From: Clostridia bacterium
GTDB lineage: Bacteria; Bacillota; Clostridia; Oscillospirales; CAG-272
Length of the DNA stretch: 64,000 nt
Reading direction: 5' to 3'
Assembly (NCBI GenBank): GCA_017483195.1
Contig: JAFULR010000012.1
Span: 43,700-107,699 of the forward strand
The notes under the pieces were generated by a model. The model was not told where the DNA came from. It worked only from the letters and a program-made list of their open reading frames with translations, and made no database searches. The position numbers and the translations under genes were made by a program. Below are positions 9,656 through 18,392 of the stretch, in pieces (the first letter of the stretch is position 1; each line of letters opens with the position of its first letter).

Positions 9656-10757
9656 AAAACAATAATTCAAGAATTTTATTGGTAGTTTTATCGTAATCGC
9701 CGTTGTTTTCAACAACATAATCACAGATTTCCTCGTTTCTGCGTTCGTCATCGATTGAAATTATGCGATTTACCTTGTCTTCGTTGGTGCTTTTCTTTTC
9801 AAGAATTGAAGAAAGAAGCTCCCGCTTATCCCTCTTTACATATACGGTAACTACATCCTTATAGTGCGTTTTGAGTGACATCGCTCCGCATATATCCATA
9901 ATTGCAAGAACAGTCTTTCCGCTTTTCAAAATATCGTCAACATCGCTTTTCTTTGATCCGAATCCGTGTCCTGCATACATTGTGGATTCAAAAAGCTCGC
10001 CGCTTTCCACCATATCAAAAAATTCATTTTTGTCAACGTAATTATACCAATCATCCTCCGAAGTGGACGTGGGATCTATTGTGGTGTAGCTCAAAAGCTT
10101 TTCGAATTTATCACACTTTTCAATCAGCTCTCCCGCGATTTTTGTCTTTCCCGAGCCCGAAGGTCCAACGAGCGCAACAATAGAAGGATTTTTGTAATCG
10201 TCCTTTGTAGCAGAATAGCTTGTAGTAATTACCTCAACGAGCTTTAAAAATTCATCGTAGTTATTTACCGCGAGCATACCCGTTGCTCTTTGATTCCACG
10301 GGCGACGCATAAGGATGGGATACGCTGCATTTGAATTAAGGACGTTATGCATACCGTCGTCAAAAAGGATGTCAACGTTAAGCTTATCCTTTCTGGAGCC
10401 CATATAGATATTTTCGGGCGGTATTTCAGGAAATTCCCTCATTATTACCTCTGCGCGGATACTCATAAATTGAGGATAAACCGAGGTACACACAAACACC
10501 TCCGTCATTTGAGAGAGCTTTCTTACAAACTCCTTAGCTCCGGCAATTACAGGCTGAGTTCTGAAAAACTCCTCTGTAAAAAATTCAAATATCACGTCTG
10601 CACGCGTACCGAGCTTTCCCCAACGGTCAACCTCATATATCGTAAGCGGCGGATCAAAATTATATTTTTCATTTGCAAGCTTTATTGCGTACGGTACACA
10701 TTCAAGCAAAACGTCATCAACGTCAAGTGCTGTAGTCATTCTGAATCTTCTGCTCAT
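9654..10757 (-). CDS. 5'-nucleotidase (NT5C-like HAD) fused to guanylate-kinase-like domain
   Basis: A 367-aa two-domain protein. Residues 1-175 look like a HAD deoxyribonucleotidase of the NT5C type: D12-x-D14 in ALDVDDVL, Thr91 in CTS, and Lys125 followed by D133-D134 in ILFDDG. Residues 190-367 are a guanylate-kinase-like P-loop domain: GPSGSGKT (198-205), SYTT (223-226), a WYNYV segment, and a MDICGA acidic motif. The two arginines that bind GMP phosphate in guanylate kinases (TTRxxR) are Ile227 and Thr230 here, so GMP may not be the substrate. The start at 10757 has AGGGAGG upstream; the longer reading frame to 10811 does not. Role unknown; nucleotide salvage or modification is an inference. 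Confidence 0.7.
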   Translation of the reverse strand: MSRRFRMTTALDVDDVLLECVPYAIKLANEKYNFDPPLTIYEVDRWGKLGTRADVIFEFFTEEFFRTQPVIAGAKEFVRKLSQMTEVFVCTSVYPQFMSIRAEVIMREFPEIPPENIYMGSRKDKLNVDILFDDGMHNVLNSNAAYPILMRRPWNQRATGMLAVNNYDEFLKLVEVITTSYSATKDDYKNPSIVALVGPSGSGKTKIAGELIEKCDKFEKLLSYTTIDPTSTSEDDWYNYVDKNEFFDMVESGELFESTMYAGHGFGSKKSDVDDILKSGKTVLAIMDICGAMSLKTHYKDVVTVYVKRDKRELLSSILEKKSTNEDKVNRIISIDDERRNEEICDYVVENNGDYDKTTNKILELLF

Positions 10758-10794
10758 CTTATACCTCCCTTCAATATACAATAGTATAACATAC

Positions 10795-10830
10795 AAAAAA
10801 GGAAAATACAAGCTGTATTTTCCCTTTTTT
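10795..10830 (-). terminator. Terminator after the YwaF-like gene
   Basis: GGAAAATACA-AGC-TGTATTTTCC hairpin (10801-10823) followed leftwards by a T-run, between the YwaF-like gene and the fusion kinase gene. Confidence 0.75.
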
Positions 10831-10833
10831 ACA

Positions 10834-11601
10834 TTATTCTTCGCCGCGTCCGCGAAGTCTGATATTGAGCTTATCTATTGCGCGGTAAAGATAGTAGCAA
10901 CCAATGAAGAACAAAACGTGAAGAATTCCGAGAATTATTACGTATATAGTTTGTCCCACGGTATAACCAAGCGCATCCTTGATAGTATTAACAAAATCGT
11001 TAATCGGACCTATGTTACAGGTATAGAAATTTGCATAGTTAGTTTTAAGTATCTGAGACATAGTTCCCGCAACCGCGGAAAATCCGACTCCGAGAAGAGC
11101 CATGTTTCTTACGTGTTTTCCCTCACCGATATGGTGTAATCTGAGAACTATAATAAGTATAAATTCGAAAATAACTACGTTGTGATAAAAAACCGTGTGG
11201 AAATCGAAATAATCGTTAAAGAAATTAGTAATATTCCACGATCCGTAGATAAGATTGGGGTATATTGCCATAAACATCATCAATGCCATGGTTACTGAAC
11301 AAGTGATAGTCCTTACCGCCTCTTTATGCCTGCCGTTATAAAAAGCCATGAGCGGAATGAGCGGTATAAACAACGAGCAGACGTGAAGCGGGATATGATA
11401 AAGGTTATATCCTCTTGAAAACGAGATAACCTGCTTACCTATTTCACTTATAAAGAGTAATACTGCCAAGATCTGAAAAGGTATCATTCTGATCTTCAAC
11501 GGTTTGTTCCCTATAAATTTATTAAGCACAAGAGCAATGATGATCATTACTATCACACTCGGTACCAGCTGCCAAAAATGTTCCTTTGTCCAAAGCTCCA
11601 T
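10834..11601 (-). CDS. YwaF/TP0381-type integral membrane protein
   Basis: A 255-aa protein with about seven hydrophobic segments, beginning with a MELWTKEHFWQL segment and containing the HIPLHVCSL region and a WNITNFFNDYFDFHTVFYH loop. Length, topology and these aromatic/His-rich segments match the TIGR02206 group (B. subtilis YwaF, Treponema TP0381), whose function is unknown. It has its own full-consensus promoter and its own terminator, so it is monocistronic. Family assignment is by recall of motif pattern, so moderately sure. Confidence 0.7.
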   Translation of the reverse strand: MELWTKEHFWQLVPSVIVMIIIALVLNKFIGNKPLKIRMIPFQILAVLLFISEIGKQVISFSRGYNLYHIPLHVCSLFIPLIPLMAFYNGRHKEAVRTITCSVTMALMMFMAIYPNLIYGSWNITNFFNDYFDFHTVFYHNVVIFEFILIIVLRLHHIGEGKHVRNMALLGVGFSAVAGTMSQILKTNYANFYTCNIGPINDFVNTIKDALGYTVGQTIYVIILGILHVLFFIGCYYLYRAIDKLNIRLRGRGEE

Positions 11602-11636
11602 AATATGCCTCCAGATATCAATTAAAGTTTATGTTC

Positions 11637-11665
11637 ATTATAATACCTAAATTTACATTTGTCAA
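11637..11665 (-). promoter_or_regulatory. Sigma-A promoter for the YwaF-like gene
   Basis: Read leftwards: TTGACA (11660-11665), 17-bp spacer, TATAAT (11637-11642). It begins just after the terminator of the upstream GHL10 gene. Confidence 0.85.
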
Positions 11666-11670
11666 CAAAA

Positions 11671-11705
11671 AATTCATTCGAAAAGGTTTTCGAATGAATT
11701 TTTAT
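11671..11705 (-). terminator. Terminator after the GHL10 gene
   Basis: AATTCATTCGAAAA-GG-TTTTCGAATGAATT is a long near-perfect hairpin (11671-11700) with a leftward T-run after the stop at 11706. Confidence 0.8.
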
Positions 11706-13712
11706 CTATTTTCTATTTTCCCTTGCCTTTGCAGCCATTAGAATTCTATAAATATAATCCGCTTGCTCCTTTATTCTGTCGTGAGCCGCGCAATCTTCAA
11801 AATCACCAATAGCAAGATTAAAATCTTCAATACATACGAGCATTTGCTCAACTGTAACACAGCTCTTTGCATTCTCTAAAAAGTCAAGAACTGTTATGGA
11901 CTCCCTTTCGGAAAGATTCTCCCTGTATATGCGCTCGTATCTGTCCGCAAGCTGACCCCTCCAAGCATCCCAAACCATATTTATATCCGAGGTAGGAGTT
12001 AGTGCCTGTTCCCTATTACTTCCGCACGTTAAAGCTTTTAATATATATTCAGCATATTCCGGATACTCAACAATATAATTTTGAGTCGCGAAAAAGGAAA
12101 CTCCGCTTATATTAAGGCTCTTGACAGCAGCGACAAGCTCCTGATTCTTGCGGATGGTATCACCGTTATAAAGCGGTGATATACCCGTATATTGAAGAAA
12201 CGTGGGATAATTATTAAATACTGCAGCTGCAGACGTAAGTGAATCCGTGTTTTCCGTGTATATCATAGGCAATACAACGTCAAGATATCCGTTATCAAGC
12301 CATAGCTCAATATCCTGCATATATATGTTATATGCGTCGTTAATAAATCCGTATGGGCTTGACGAAATGATCATCTCGGGATCGAGTGAACGAATAATCT
12401 CTGTAAGAGCTTTCACCGTTGACGTTACAGCGTCTCTCTTGAAAGCGTGCCACTTACCTCGCAGCTCTGCATTCTTTTGGATATCGTAAGCAAGATCATT
12501 TCCTTTGTATCCGTATTTCTTTGAAAACTTGCTCACGGAATGCTCGGTGAAGCCGCAATCCTCAAAGTCTCCGCTATAAGAAGCATCGGAATATCTTATG
12601 TAATCATAGCTGATGCCATCAAAATCGTATTTTTCCACCATTTCCCCTATCACGGTGGCAAGATGCTGTTGAACCTCGGGATTTGTGGGATCGATATACC
12701 CACCGGATGTGTCTCCCGTATGGTCGGAATAGAGCCATTCCTGCTTTATGTACGGAGCTTCAATTCCGTAATATGAGCCTGCGCTTAATAACTCAACCCA
12801 CGCGTGAACTTCGATTCCGAGCTTGTGACATTCGGAAATAAGAGCGAGTGTATAATCGTCACCGTATTCTCCGTAATCAAAGCCCATCATTCTTGGATGC
12901 TGACAGTCAAGCGCCTCACTGTAATAGGTAGTCATTCCGTGCCAATACGTTTCAACGTAAAGCGCGTTTATCCCCATATCGTGAAGATACTCTGCAAATT
13001 CTTCAACTCCATCAAGTGTGGTTTCATCAATAGCTGAGGCATTTGGGCGGTGCCAGATTCCCCTTCCCTCGACCGCGTAGCATTCAAGGGTGAGAGCATA
13101 TTTGAGATCTATCAAGGACCAAATATCGCTCAGCCTTTTCTCAATCTGTCCAAGCTCCGCGGATTCTGACGATGCGTAGAGCTTTAACGCATCCATATCC
13201 TCATTAATTTCAAGGCTGATTTTTTCTATTTCTTCAAAATCAATATCGTAAAGCTCACGAGCCTTGCTTTCAATTATTTCGTCAACCTTGGCGTTATTCA
13301 CCTCGGCGCGCTTAATTCCCGAAATAAGAGTATCTCTCTTAACGGTCAAAACAGGAAAATCCATTTCGATAATATCTCCAATACGAATGTTTTTTAATAT
13401 CTCCATGGCAGAGCCGTGCGCACTAATTACATAAGTTCCCTTTCGTATATCCACGGTCTCACCTGCATCTATTACAAAGCCCGTGTCCTTTTCGACGAGC
13501 AACTCATATCCGAATTCATTTCTCGGGAAATCAAAGGTATAGACGGCTATGGAGTCGGGCAATCTTATAAAATTTACAGTTGCTATTTTCGCCGTAGCCA
13601 CCGATGAAGCGCGTGAATACTCAATATCCGCACTCATATCGATCTGCCAGGCAACGCTCGCGACTAAAATAACCAAAAGCAAAACGGCTATTCCTATCAA
13701 TAACTCTCTCAT
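11706..13712 (-). CDS. Secreted/membrane-anchored GHL10-type glycoside hydrolase-like protein
   Basis: A 668-aa protein with one N-terminal membrane helix (residues about 3-22, no lipobox Cys), so it is anchored or secreted. From about residue 215 it carries a TIM-barrel-like domain of the GHL10 (DUF187, YngK) type: the NALYVETYWHG strand, GIEVHAWVELL, and FDGISYDYIRYSD, in which the Asp and Tyr-Arg residues form the expected acidic cleft. The C terminus is alpha-helical. The family is thought to act on glycans of cell wall or environmental origin, but the substrate is uncertain. It lies beside a lipoprotein pectate lyase with its own promoter. Confidence 0.75.
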   Translation of the reverse strand: MRELLIGIAVLLLVILVASVAWQIDMSADIEYSRASSVATAKIATVNFIRLPDSIAVYTFDFPRNEFGYELLVEKDTGFVIDAGETVDIRKGTYVISAHGSAMEILKNIRIGDIIEMDFPVLTVKRDTLISGIKRAEVNNAKVDEIIESKARELYDIDFEEIEKISLEINEDMDALKLYASSESAELGQIEKRLSDIWSLIDLKYALTLECYAVEGRGIWHRPNASAIDETTLDGVEEFAEYLHDMGINALYVETYWHGMTTYYSEALDCQHPRMMGFDYGEYGDDYTLALISECHKLGIEVHAWVELLSAGSYYGIEAPYIKQEWLYSDHTGDTSGGYIDPTNPEVQQHLATVIGEMVEKYDFDGISYDYIRYSDASYSGDFEDCGFTEHSVSKFSKKYGYKGNDLAYDIQKNAELRGKWHAFKRDAVTSTVKALTEIIRSLDPEMIISSSPYGFINDAYNIYMQDIELWLDNGYLDVVLPMIYTENTDSLTSAAAVFNNYPTFLQYTGISPLYNGDTIRKNQELVAAVKSLNISGVSFFATQNYIVEYPEYAEYILKALTCGSNREQALTPTSDINMVWDAWRGQLADRYERIYRENLSERESITVLDFLENAKSCVTVEQMLVCIEDFNLAIGDFEDCAAHDRIKEQADYIYRILMAAKARENRK

Positions 13713-13739
13713 AATCCACCTCCGCGTATGCTTTGGTAC

Positions 13740-13768
13740 ATTATATCACAAAAAATTACAAAATACAA
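13740..13768 (-). promoter_or_regulatory. Promoter for the GHL10 gene
   Basis: Read leftwards: TTGTAT (13763-13768), 17-bp spacer, TATAAT (13740-13745), about 28 bp before the start codon. Confidence 0.65.
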
Positions 13769-13780
13769 CAAAACTGTAAA

Positions 13781-13814
13781 AATAAAGGAAAATACCGAGG
13801 TATTTTCCTTTATT
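13781..13814 (-). terminator. Terminator after the pectate lyase gene
   Basis: AATAAAGGAAAATACC-GAGG-TATTTTCCTTTATT hairpin, immediately downstream of the pectate lyase stop at 13824 and upstream of the GHL10 promoter. Confidence 0.75.
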
Positions 13815-13823
13815 TTTTGTTTT

Positions 13824-15638
13824 TTACTTTCCCGCGCCCGCGTTTTCCTTTACAAAAGCAGGAACGTCTTTAGCAGCGAGCATAAAGCTTACGTCGGTGC
13901 ATTTTTTGTTACTGTCATAATAGAAAATCGCAGAGTTGGTATCAAAATTACCAAGATTTGTTGATCCGTCGGGCTTGCAGCTTATAGAAACCGTTTTGGT
14001 TCTGTCGGTTACAACTGTTGCATTTCCCTTATTTGAGGAGTCAAATACATCACCAAATGACTTTACAACACTTGAAGAAAGAATAAAAGGCTTTGACGTA
14101 GATGAGAAGTAGTTATTCTCACTGAAAATATATGAATTCTTTCTAACGTCCATACAGTTTTTACACTGGTCAAAATAGTTATTATAAGAGTGGATATTTA
14201 CGTTTCTTCCAAGCGGAAGTCGGGACTCAACCTTATAAAAATAGTTGTGGTGCATCGTCATATTCATACAAGCCTGCGAATCACCGTTACCGAAAAGCAT
14301 CGTTTTCTTGGGATTGTTAAAATAGTTGTATGAAAGCGTTGCGTTGGAAACGTTATTGAAATCCACAGTACCGTCGCCCGCATATTTGTCGCGCTCACCG
14401 GAAATATCCCACGCGTTATATCCTCTATTGAACGTGCAGTTGTGTATCCAATATCTTCCGTGACTTGCAATGTTTGATCTGTCTCCGTTCAAGAAATTGA
14501 GAGCATCCTCGGGGTAATCGGTAAACGTGAGGTTCTTGATCTCAATATTACTGCTTTCCTCAAAGCTTATTCCGAATTGGAATATCTCAGCGTCAGAGCC
14601 TACTCCCTCAATGGTTATATTCTTTGAGCCCTTGACCTCAAGCATATTATAGTAGGAGTCGTCATCGTAAACTCTCTTACCCGAAAAGGCAGGAAAATCA
14701 CTTCCCTTATAGCTTGTGGTGCTTGAACCGCTGTTTGTAAGGCGAACGTCACTAAGACCTTCCGGGGTGGTCTTATAGTTATAAGTTTTTGCTCCGCCGC
14801 CGTTGCCTTTCATTTTTACGATAAGATTGGCAAGATTTTCACCGTATTCTGTTGAAAATGTGTTTTCAAAGAAATCGTCGGTCGCATTTGAGCCGTTTGA
14901 AAGTCGGGGTTCAACATTTTTGTAATTCCACTGATTTGTAGTGATTTTGCCGATAATACGAATAAGCATTGGGGTGCTTGACTTATACTGCGCCTGCAAA
15001 ATATTAACAAGTCCCACGTATTCCGTGCCGTTAATTCTGCAAGTAACGGTATTTTTGTTTTCATTTGTAACGTATATTATTTTGGTTCCCTCTTTGAGAG
15101 TACCGTCATTGTTATACGCGCCAACACCCTCGTTGGCACCGAAATGCGCGTAGCCCGATCTATCTTGTAAAGCTACCTCAATGTTTGTAAGAGTGATAAA
15201 GAACACGTCACCGTTAGTTTTACTTGTCGCCTCGATCTTCACCTTATAAACACCTTCGGTAATGCCAAGAATGTAGCAATTATAGGCATTTTCGTCAGCT
15301 ATCATAAGCTCGTCGTCAAGCTTTACGTAATCGCTATCGTCAGCGTCCTTAAGCTTATAGTAAACAGCGTATGTATAGCTCTCGAGCTTTTCAAAATAAA
15401 GACTTATGGACTCATTACCTCCAAGCACCTCAACTGCACCGATTATGTCTTCGTCGGTGGGAGTATTTTTGCCGCTTGTTGTAGTTGTAGAGCTTGTGCT
15501 GGTGCTTGTGCTTGAGCTTGTGGACTTGCTTGTACTGCCCGAGCCTGTAGTCGTAGTGCCTATCGGAAAGAGCCACTCACACGAAGCAAGGGACAAAACA
15601 AGCGCTATTGCAATAATTGAAACTAAAATTTTCTTCAT
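13824..15638 (-). CDS. Lipoprotein pectate lyase (PL1-like, right-handed beta-helix)
   Basis: A 604-aa exported lipoprotein. The signal peptide ends in the lipobox LASC with Cys20. Residues 27-58 are an almost pure Ser/Thr/Gly linker. A beta-sandwich (FN3-like) region follows at about 65-165. The C-terminal half is a PL1-type parallel beta-helix: YWIHNCTF, a GDGTVDFNNVSN strand with calcium-type Asp residues, LSYNYFNN, MHHNYF and the RLPLGR segment that holds the catalytic Arg in pectate lyases. It probably cleaves polygalacturonate at the cell surface. Its ribosome binding site is inside the end of the 74-aa ORF, one nucleotide upstream. Confidence 0.8.
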   Translation of the reverse strand: MKKILVSIIAIALVLSLASCEWLFPIGTTTTGSGSTSKSTSSSTSTSTSSTTTTSGKNTPTDEDIIGAVEVLGGNESISLYFEKLESYTYAVYYKLKDADDSDYVKLDDELMIADENAYNCYILGITEGVYKVKIEATSKTNGDVFFITLTNIEVALQDRSGYAHFGANEGVGAYNNDGTLKEGTKIIYVTNENKNTVTCRINGTEYVGLVNILQAQYKSSTPMLIRIIGKITTNQWNYKNVEPRLSNGSNATDDFFENTFSTEYGENLANLIVKMKGNGGGAKTYNYKTTPEGLSDVRLTNSGSSTTSYKGSDFPAFSGKRVYDDDSYYNMLEVKGSKNITIEGVGSDAEIFQFGISFEESSNIEIKNLTFTDYPEDALNFLNGDRSNIASHGRYWIHNCTFNRGYNAWDISGERDKYAGDGTVDFNNVSNATLSYNYFNNPKKTMLFGNGDSQACMNMTMHHNYFYKVESRLPLGRNVNIHSYNNYFDQCKNCMDVRKNSYIFSENNYFSSTSKPFILSSSVVKSFGDVFDSSNKGNATVVTDRTKTVSISCKPDGSTNLGNFDTNSAIFYYDSNKKCTDVSFMLAAKDVPAFVKENAGAGK

Positions 15639-15639
15639 A

Positions 15640-15864
15640 TCAATTCACCTTTCCAACAATGTTTTCTTCTTTATAATTATAAACAAATGTGGGACATTCT
15701 CCGCCCATCTGTATGGTATATAATACTTCGCCATTTTCCACTCTCGCCTCGTGTATAAAACCAAAGTGAAGCTCACCGCGGTGGCGGAATCGCACGAAAT
15801 CACCAAGCTGATATTTGGCATTTTCGGGATACACGGGCTTCTTTTTAAATATATTAAAAAACAC
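15640..15864 (-). CDS. Small protein of unknown function, 74 aa
   Basis: The product is basic at its N terminus (FKKKPVYP) and then has a strand-rich segment (QLGDFVRFRHRGELHFGFI) suggestive of a small SH3-like beta barrel. I do not recognise the family. It starts at GTG 15864, eight bases after GAGGTGAT, and ends one nucleotide before the pectate lyase ATG, so it is the leader gene of that transcript and the two are translationally coupled. It is probably cytoplasmic (no signal or membrane segment). The overlapping alternate-frame ORF (15645-15872) has worse initiation. Confidence 0.7.
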   Translation of the reverse strand: MFFNIFKKKPVYPENAKYQLGDFVRFRHRGELHFGFIHEARVENGEVLYTIQMGGECPTFVYNYKEENIVGKVN

Positions 15865-15884
15865 AAGATCACCTCACTATTTTC

Positions 15885-15913
15885 ATAATACCATATTTTA
15901 ATATAAATATCAA
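15885..15913 (-). promoter_or_regulatory. Promoter for 74-aa ORF and pectate lyase
   Basis: Read leftwards: TTGATA (15908-15913), 17-bp spacer, TATTAT (15885-15890). Divergent from the ssrA promoter. Confidence 0.65.
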
Positions 15914-15940
15914 GAAAAATTTGTTTTTGACAAAAATCTA

Positions 15941-15969
15941 TTGATTATTTTTTAAAAATGTGGTAATAT
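15941..15969 (+). promoter_or_regulatory. Promoter for ssrA
   Basis: TTGATT (15941-15946), 17-bp spacer, TAATAT (15964-15969). The mature 5' end at 15982 lies 13 bases beyond the -10, which leaves room for a short leader removed by RNase P. Confidence 0.6.
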
Positions 15970-15981
15970 AAAGCATCATAT

Positions 15982-16374
15982 GGGCCCGTAATGGTTTCGA
16001 CGGGGATTTTGAGGTATGATAAGCGTGGCGGGCTGAGTAATCCCGATAACTGCTCAATTTAAAAAATAAACGACAACAATACTGTTGCTATGGCTGCCTA
16101 ATTGATGCGCCTTAGGGCGCTTCAATTGGCAGTGCTGTAGCCTGCGGGCTACCCGTTCCTCCGCAGAGGACCACGACTGCGGACTGAGCGTGATCTTAGT
16201 GGTGAACTTGCATCGGCGGTCGCGCCTGAACCGATCAAGCACAAAGGCGCTACGGACTATTCGCTGCCTGTCAGTTGGCGGCGCGTAGTGGGAAATAATA
16301 AAAACTGACTGCCCACGGAGAAGGTCATATCAAGGGGTTTTCGGACAGGAGTTCAATTCTCCTCGGGTCCACCA
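15982..16374 (+). ncRNA. ssrA: Transfer-messenger RNA (tmRNA)
   Basis: The 393-nt RNA rescues stalled ribosomes with SmpB. The 5' end GGGCCCG pairs with 3' CGGGTCC plus the encoded ACCA tail, giving a 7-bp acceptor stem with one G-U. The 5' D-like segment (GTAATGGTTTCGACGGGG) and the T arm (GGACAGGAGTTCAATTCTCC) are both clear. The tag frame ends D-N-N-T-V-A-M-A-A then TAA (16072-16101); the resume codon is one to three codons earlier (Asn, Ile or Lys) and cannot be fixed by eye. It is in one piece, not permuted. smpB is 1.5 kb away on the other strand. Confidence 0.97.
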
Positions 16375-16379
16375 AAAAA

Positions 16380-16402
16380 GCACTTGCAAAATTTGCAAGT
16401 GC
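16380..16402. terminator. Bidirectional terminator between ssrA and the smpB operon
   Basis: GCACTTGCAAA-A-TTTGCAAGTGC hairpin starting six bases after the tmRNA CCA end, with A-run and T-run flanks; it also serves the DUF1846 gene from the right. Confidence 0.85.
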
Positions 16403-16410
16403 TTTTATTT

Positions 16411-17901
16411 TTATCCGATAAATATTTCTTTGATCTGGTACTTCGGCTCGCAGGTCACGTTAAGACCAAGCTTTTTAAGTACCTCCATATCCGCGCTTGG
16501 GAGCATTACGGTGGAATGTATATCACAGCCCGCAAGCGAAGGAAGGTGCTTAAGAACGTAAGCGGCGGTCGCAGAGGTATGCGCGCTGATTGAAAGCGCG
16601 ATAAGTATCTCGTTTACGTTCAGCTTTTTATAAGTTCTCGAAAGGTATTGACACTTGAGCTTTTGAACAGGCTCGATTACCTCGGGCGCGAGAAGATGTA
16701 TCTCATCGGGAATCGAGGTTATTTCTTTGAGCGCGTTAAGAAGCATTGCAGAAACAGATTCAAGCAGATCCGTTGCCTTTCCTGTAATAATACGACCGTC
16801 CGCAAGCTCAATAGCAGCCGCGGGAGCGCCGCATTCAGCACTCTTTTGCTTTGCAGCTTCAACTACTTTGCGGTAATTTTTAGTGATACCTGCCTGCTGC
16901 ATAAGAAGCTCGGTCTTCTGAACGGCATTTCTATTTCTCTCCGTATCGTCATCCCTGCATGCGCAAAGAGCATCGAAATATCTTCGCACCATCTCGCGCT
17001 TTGAGGCGTCGCAAACACCCTCGTCGTCAACGATACAGTTACCTACCATATTTACACCCATATCCGTGGGAGAATTATAGGGAGAGGTGCCGTAAATACC
17101 CTTGAATATTGCGTCAAGCACGGGAAATATCTCAACGTCGCGATTATAATTCACCGCCATCTCACCGTATTTTTCAAGGTGGTATGGGTCGATCATATTT
17201 ACGTCGTTAAGATCGGCAGTTGCCGCCTCATATGCAAGGTTTACGGGGTGGCGAAGGGGCTTATTCCAGATAGGAAATGTCTCAAACTTTGCATAACCTG
17301 CCTTGATTCCGCGCTTATTGTCGTTATAAAGCTGAGAAAGACAAACCGCCATCTTACCGCTTCCGGGTCCGGGGCCTGTAACGATAACAAGCTCTCTTTC
17401 CGTTTCTATATATTCATTTTTACCAAATCCGTCATCGCTTACGATTTTTTCAACATTAGAGGGATAACCAGCTATTGTGTAGTGATGATATATCTTGATT
17501 CCCTGCTCCGTAAGCTTTCTTTCAAATTTTGTAACAGCGGGATGCACTGATTCAAATCGAGTAAGAACTACACTTCCGACATAGAGCCCAACATTTTTGA
17601 AGGCATCAATAAGTCGTAACACGTCAAGATCATATGTGATGCCAAGATCTCCGCGTATCTTGTTTTTTTCGATGTCGTCGGTATTAACCACAATAACGAT
17701 CTCAGCCTTATCCTTAAGCTGGAGCAGCATCTGAAGCTTTGAATCCGGCTTAAATCCGGGCAAGACACGGCTTGCGTGATAATCGTCAAAAAGCTTTCCG
17801 CCAAATTCAAGATAAAGCTTTCCGCCAAATTGCGATATTCTGTCCTTGATATGCTTGGATTGTAATTCAATATATTTTTGATTGTCAAAGCTCAATTTCA
17901 T
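16411..17901 (-). CDS. DUF1846 family protein
   Basis: A 496-aa cytoplasmic protein matching the usual length (about 495 aa) of the DUF1846 family, known in streptococci and clostridia with a solved structure but no agreed function. Visible features: an N-terminal FGGKLYLEFGGKLFDDYHA segment and a central glycine-rich TGPGPGSGK loop that resembles a nucleotide-binding loop. The chosen ATG at 17901 has GGAG upstream. A longer frame (to 18096) overlaps smpB and has no family similarity, so it is rejected. It is the last gene of the smpB operon and ends at the ssrA terminator. Confidence 0.85.
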   Translation of the reverse strand: MKLSFDNQKYIELQSKHIKDRISQFGGKLYLEFGGKLFDDYHASRVLPGFKPDSKLQMLLQLKDKAEIVIVVNTDDIEKNKIRGDLGITYDLDVLRLIDAFKNVGLYVGSVVLTRFESVHPAVTKFERKLTEQGIKIYHHYTIAGYPSNVEKIVSDDGFGKNEYIETERELVIVTGPGPGSGKMAVCLSQLYNDNKRGIKAGYAKFETFPIWNKPLRHPVNLAYEAATADLNDVNMIDPYHLEKYGEMAVNYNRDVEIFPVLDAIFKGIYGTSPYNSPTDMGVNMVGNCIVDDEGVCDASKREMVRRYFDALCACRDDDTERNRNAVQKTELLMQQAGITKNYRKVVEAAKQKSAECGAPAAAIELADGRIITGKATDLLESVSAMLLNALKEITSIPDEIHLLAPEVIEPVQKLKCQYLSRTYKKLNVNEILIALSISAHTSATAAYVLKHLPSLAGCDIHSTVMLPSADMEVLKKLGLNVTCEPKYQIKEIFIG

Positions 17902-17914
17902 ACCATTCTCCAAA

Positions 17915-18385
17915 TTAGTCATTTCGTGATCTGAATGCGCGCTCCATATCGCGCTTTGCGTCGTTTCGAGCCATATCCTCACGCTTATCGTAAAGCTTTT
18001 TGCCTCGGCAAAGACCGATCTCCATCTTAACTCTCGAGCCCGAAAGATATATCTGAAGAGGGACGAGTGCGTACCCCTTTTGAGATACGAGTCCAAAAAG
18101 CTTCAAAATCTCGCGCTTGTGCAAAAGTAGCTTTTTGGGACGCATAGGATCTTTATTGAAAATATTTCCCTGCTCATATGGACTTATATGCATACCGATA
18201 ACAAAAACCTCACCGTTCTTGATATCGCAATAGGACTCCTTAAGATTAACACGTCCTGCGCGAATGCTTTTGACCTCTGTGCCAAAAAGCTCAACTCCCG
18301 CCTCATATTTTTCATCAACAAAATAATCGTGGTAAGCTTTCTTATTCTGCGCAATAATTTTTACTGATTTTTTATTGTCCGCCAT
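17915..18385 (-). CDS. smpB: SsrA-binding protein SmpB
   Basis: A 156-aa small basic protein that binds the tRNA-like part of tmRNA and delivers it to stalled ribosomes. The family features are all present: [25 protein letters not shown] at the N terminus, [23 protein letters not shown], and the basic C-terminal tail [17 protein letters not shown] that inserts in the mRNA channel. It lies between a GNAT gene (7 nt upstream) and DUF1846 (13 nt downstream). Its ribosome binding site is weak, suggesting coupling to the GNAT gene. The tmRNA gene is nearby on the opposite strand. Confidence 0.97.
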   Translation of the reverse strand: MADNKKSVKIIAQNKKAYHDYFVDEKYEAGVELFGTEVKSIRAGRVNLKESYCDIKNGEVFVIGMHISPYEQGNIFNKDPMRPKKLLLHKREILKLFGLVSQKGYALVPLQIYLSGSRVKMEIGLCRGKKLYDKREDMARNDAKRDMERAFRSRND

Positions 18386-18392
18386 ATCTTAT

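Noticed and set aside
15480..15541. Short tandem repeats in the Ser/Thr linker of the pectate lyase as a separate repeat element
   Set aside because: They encode the low-complexity linker (residues 27-58) and are explained by codon repetition, not by a mobile repeat.
17902..18096. N-terminal extension of the DUF1846 gene
   Set aside because: It overlaps smpB in another frame, lacks family similarity, and the ATG at 17901 has its own GGAG site.
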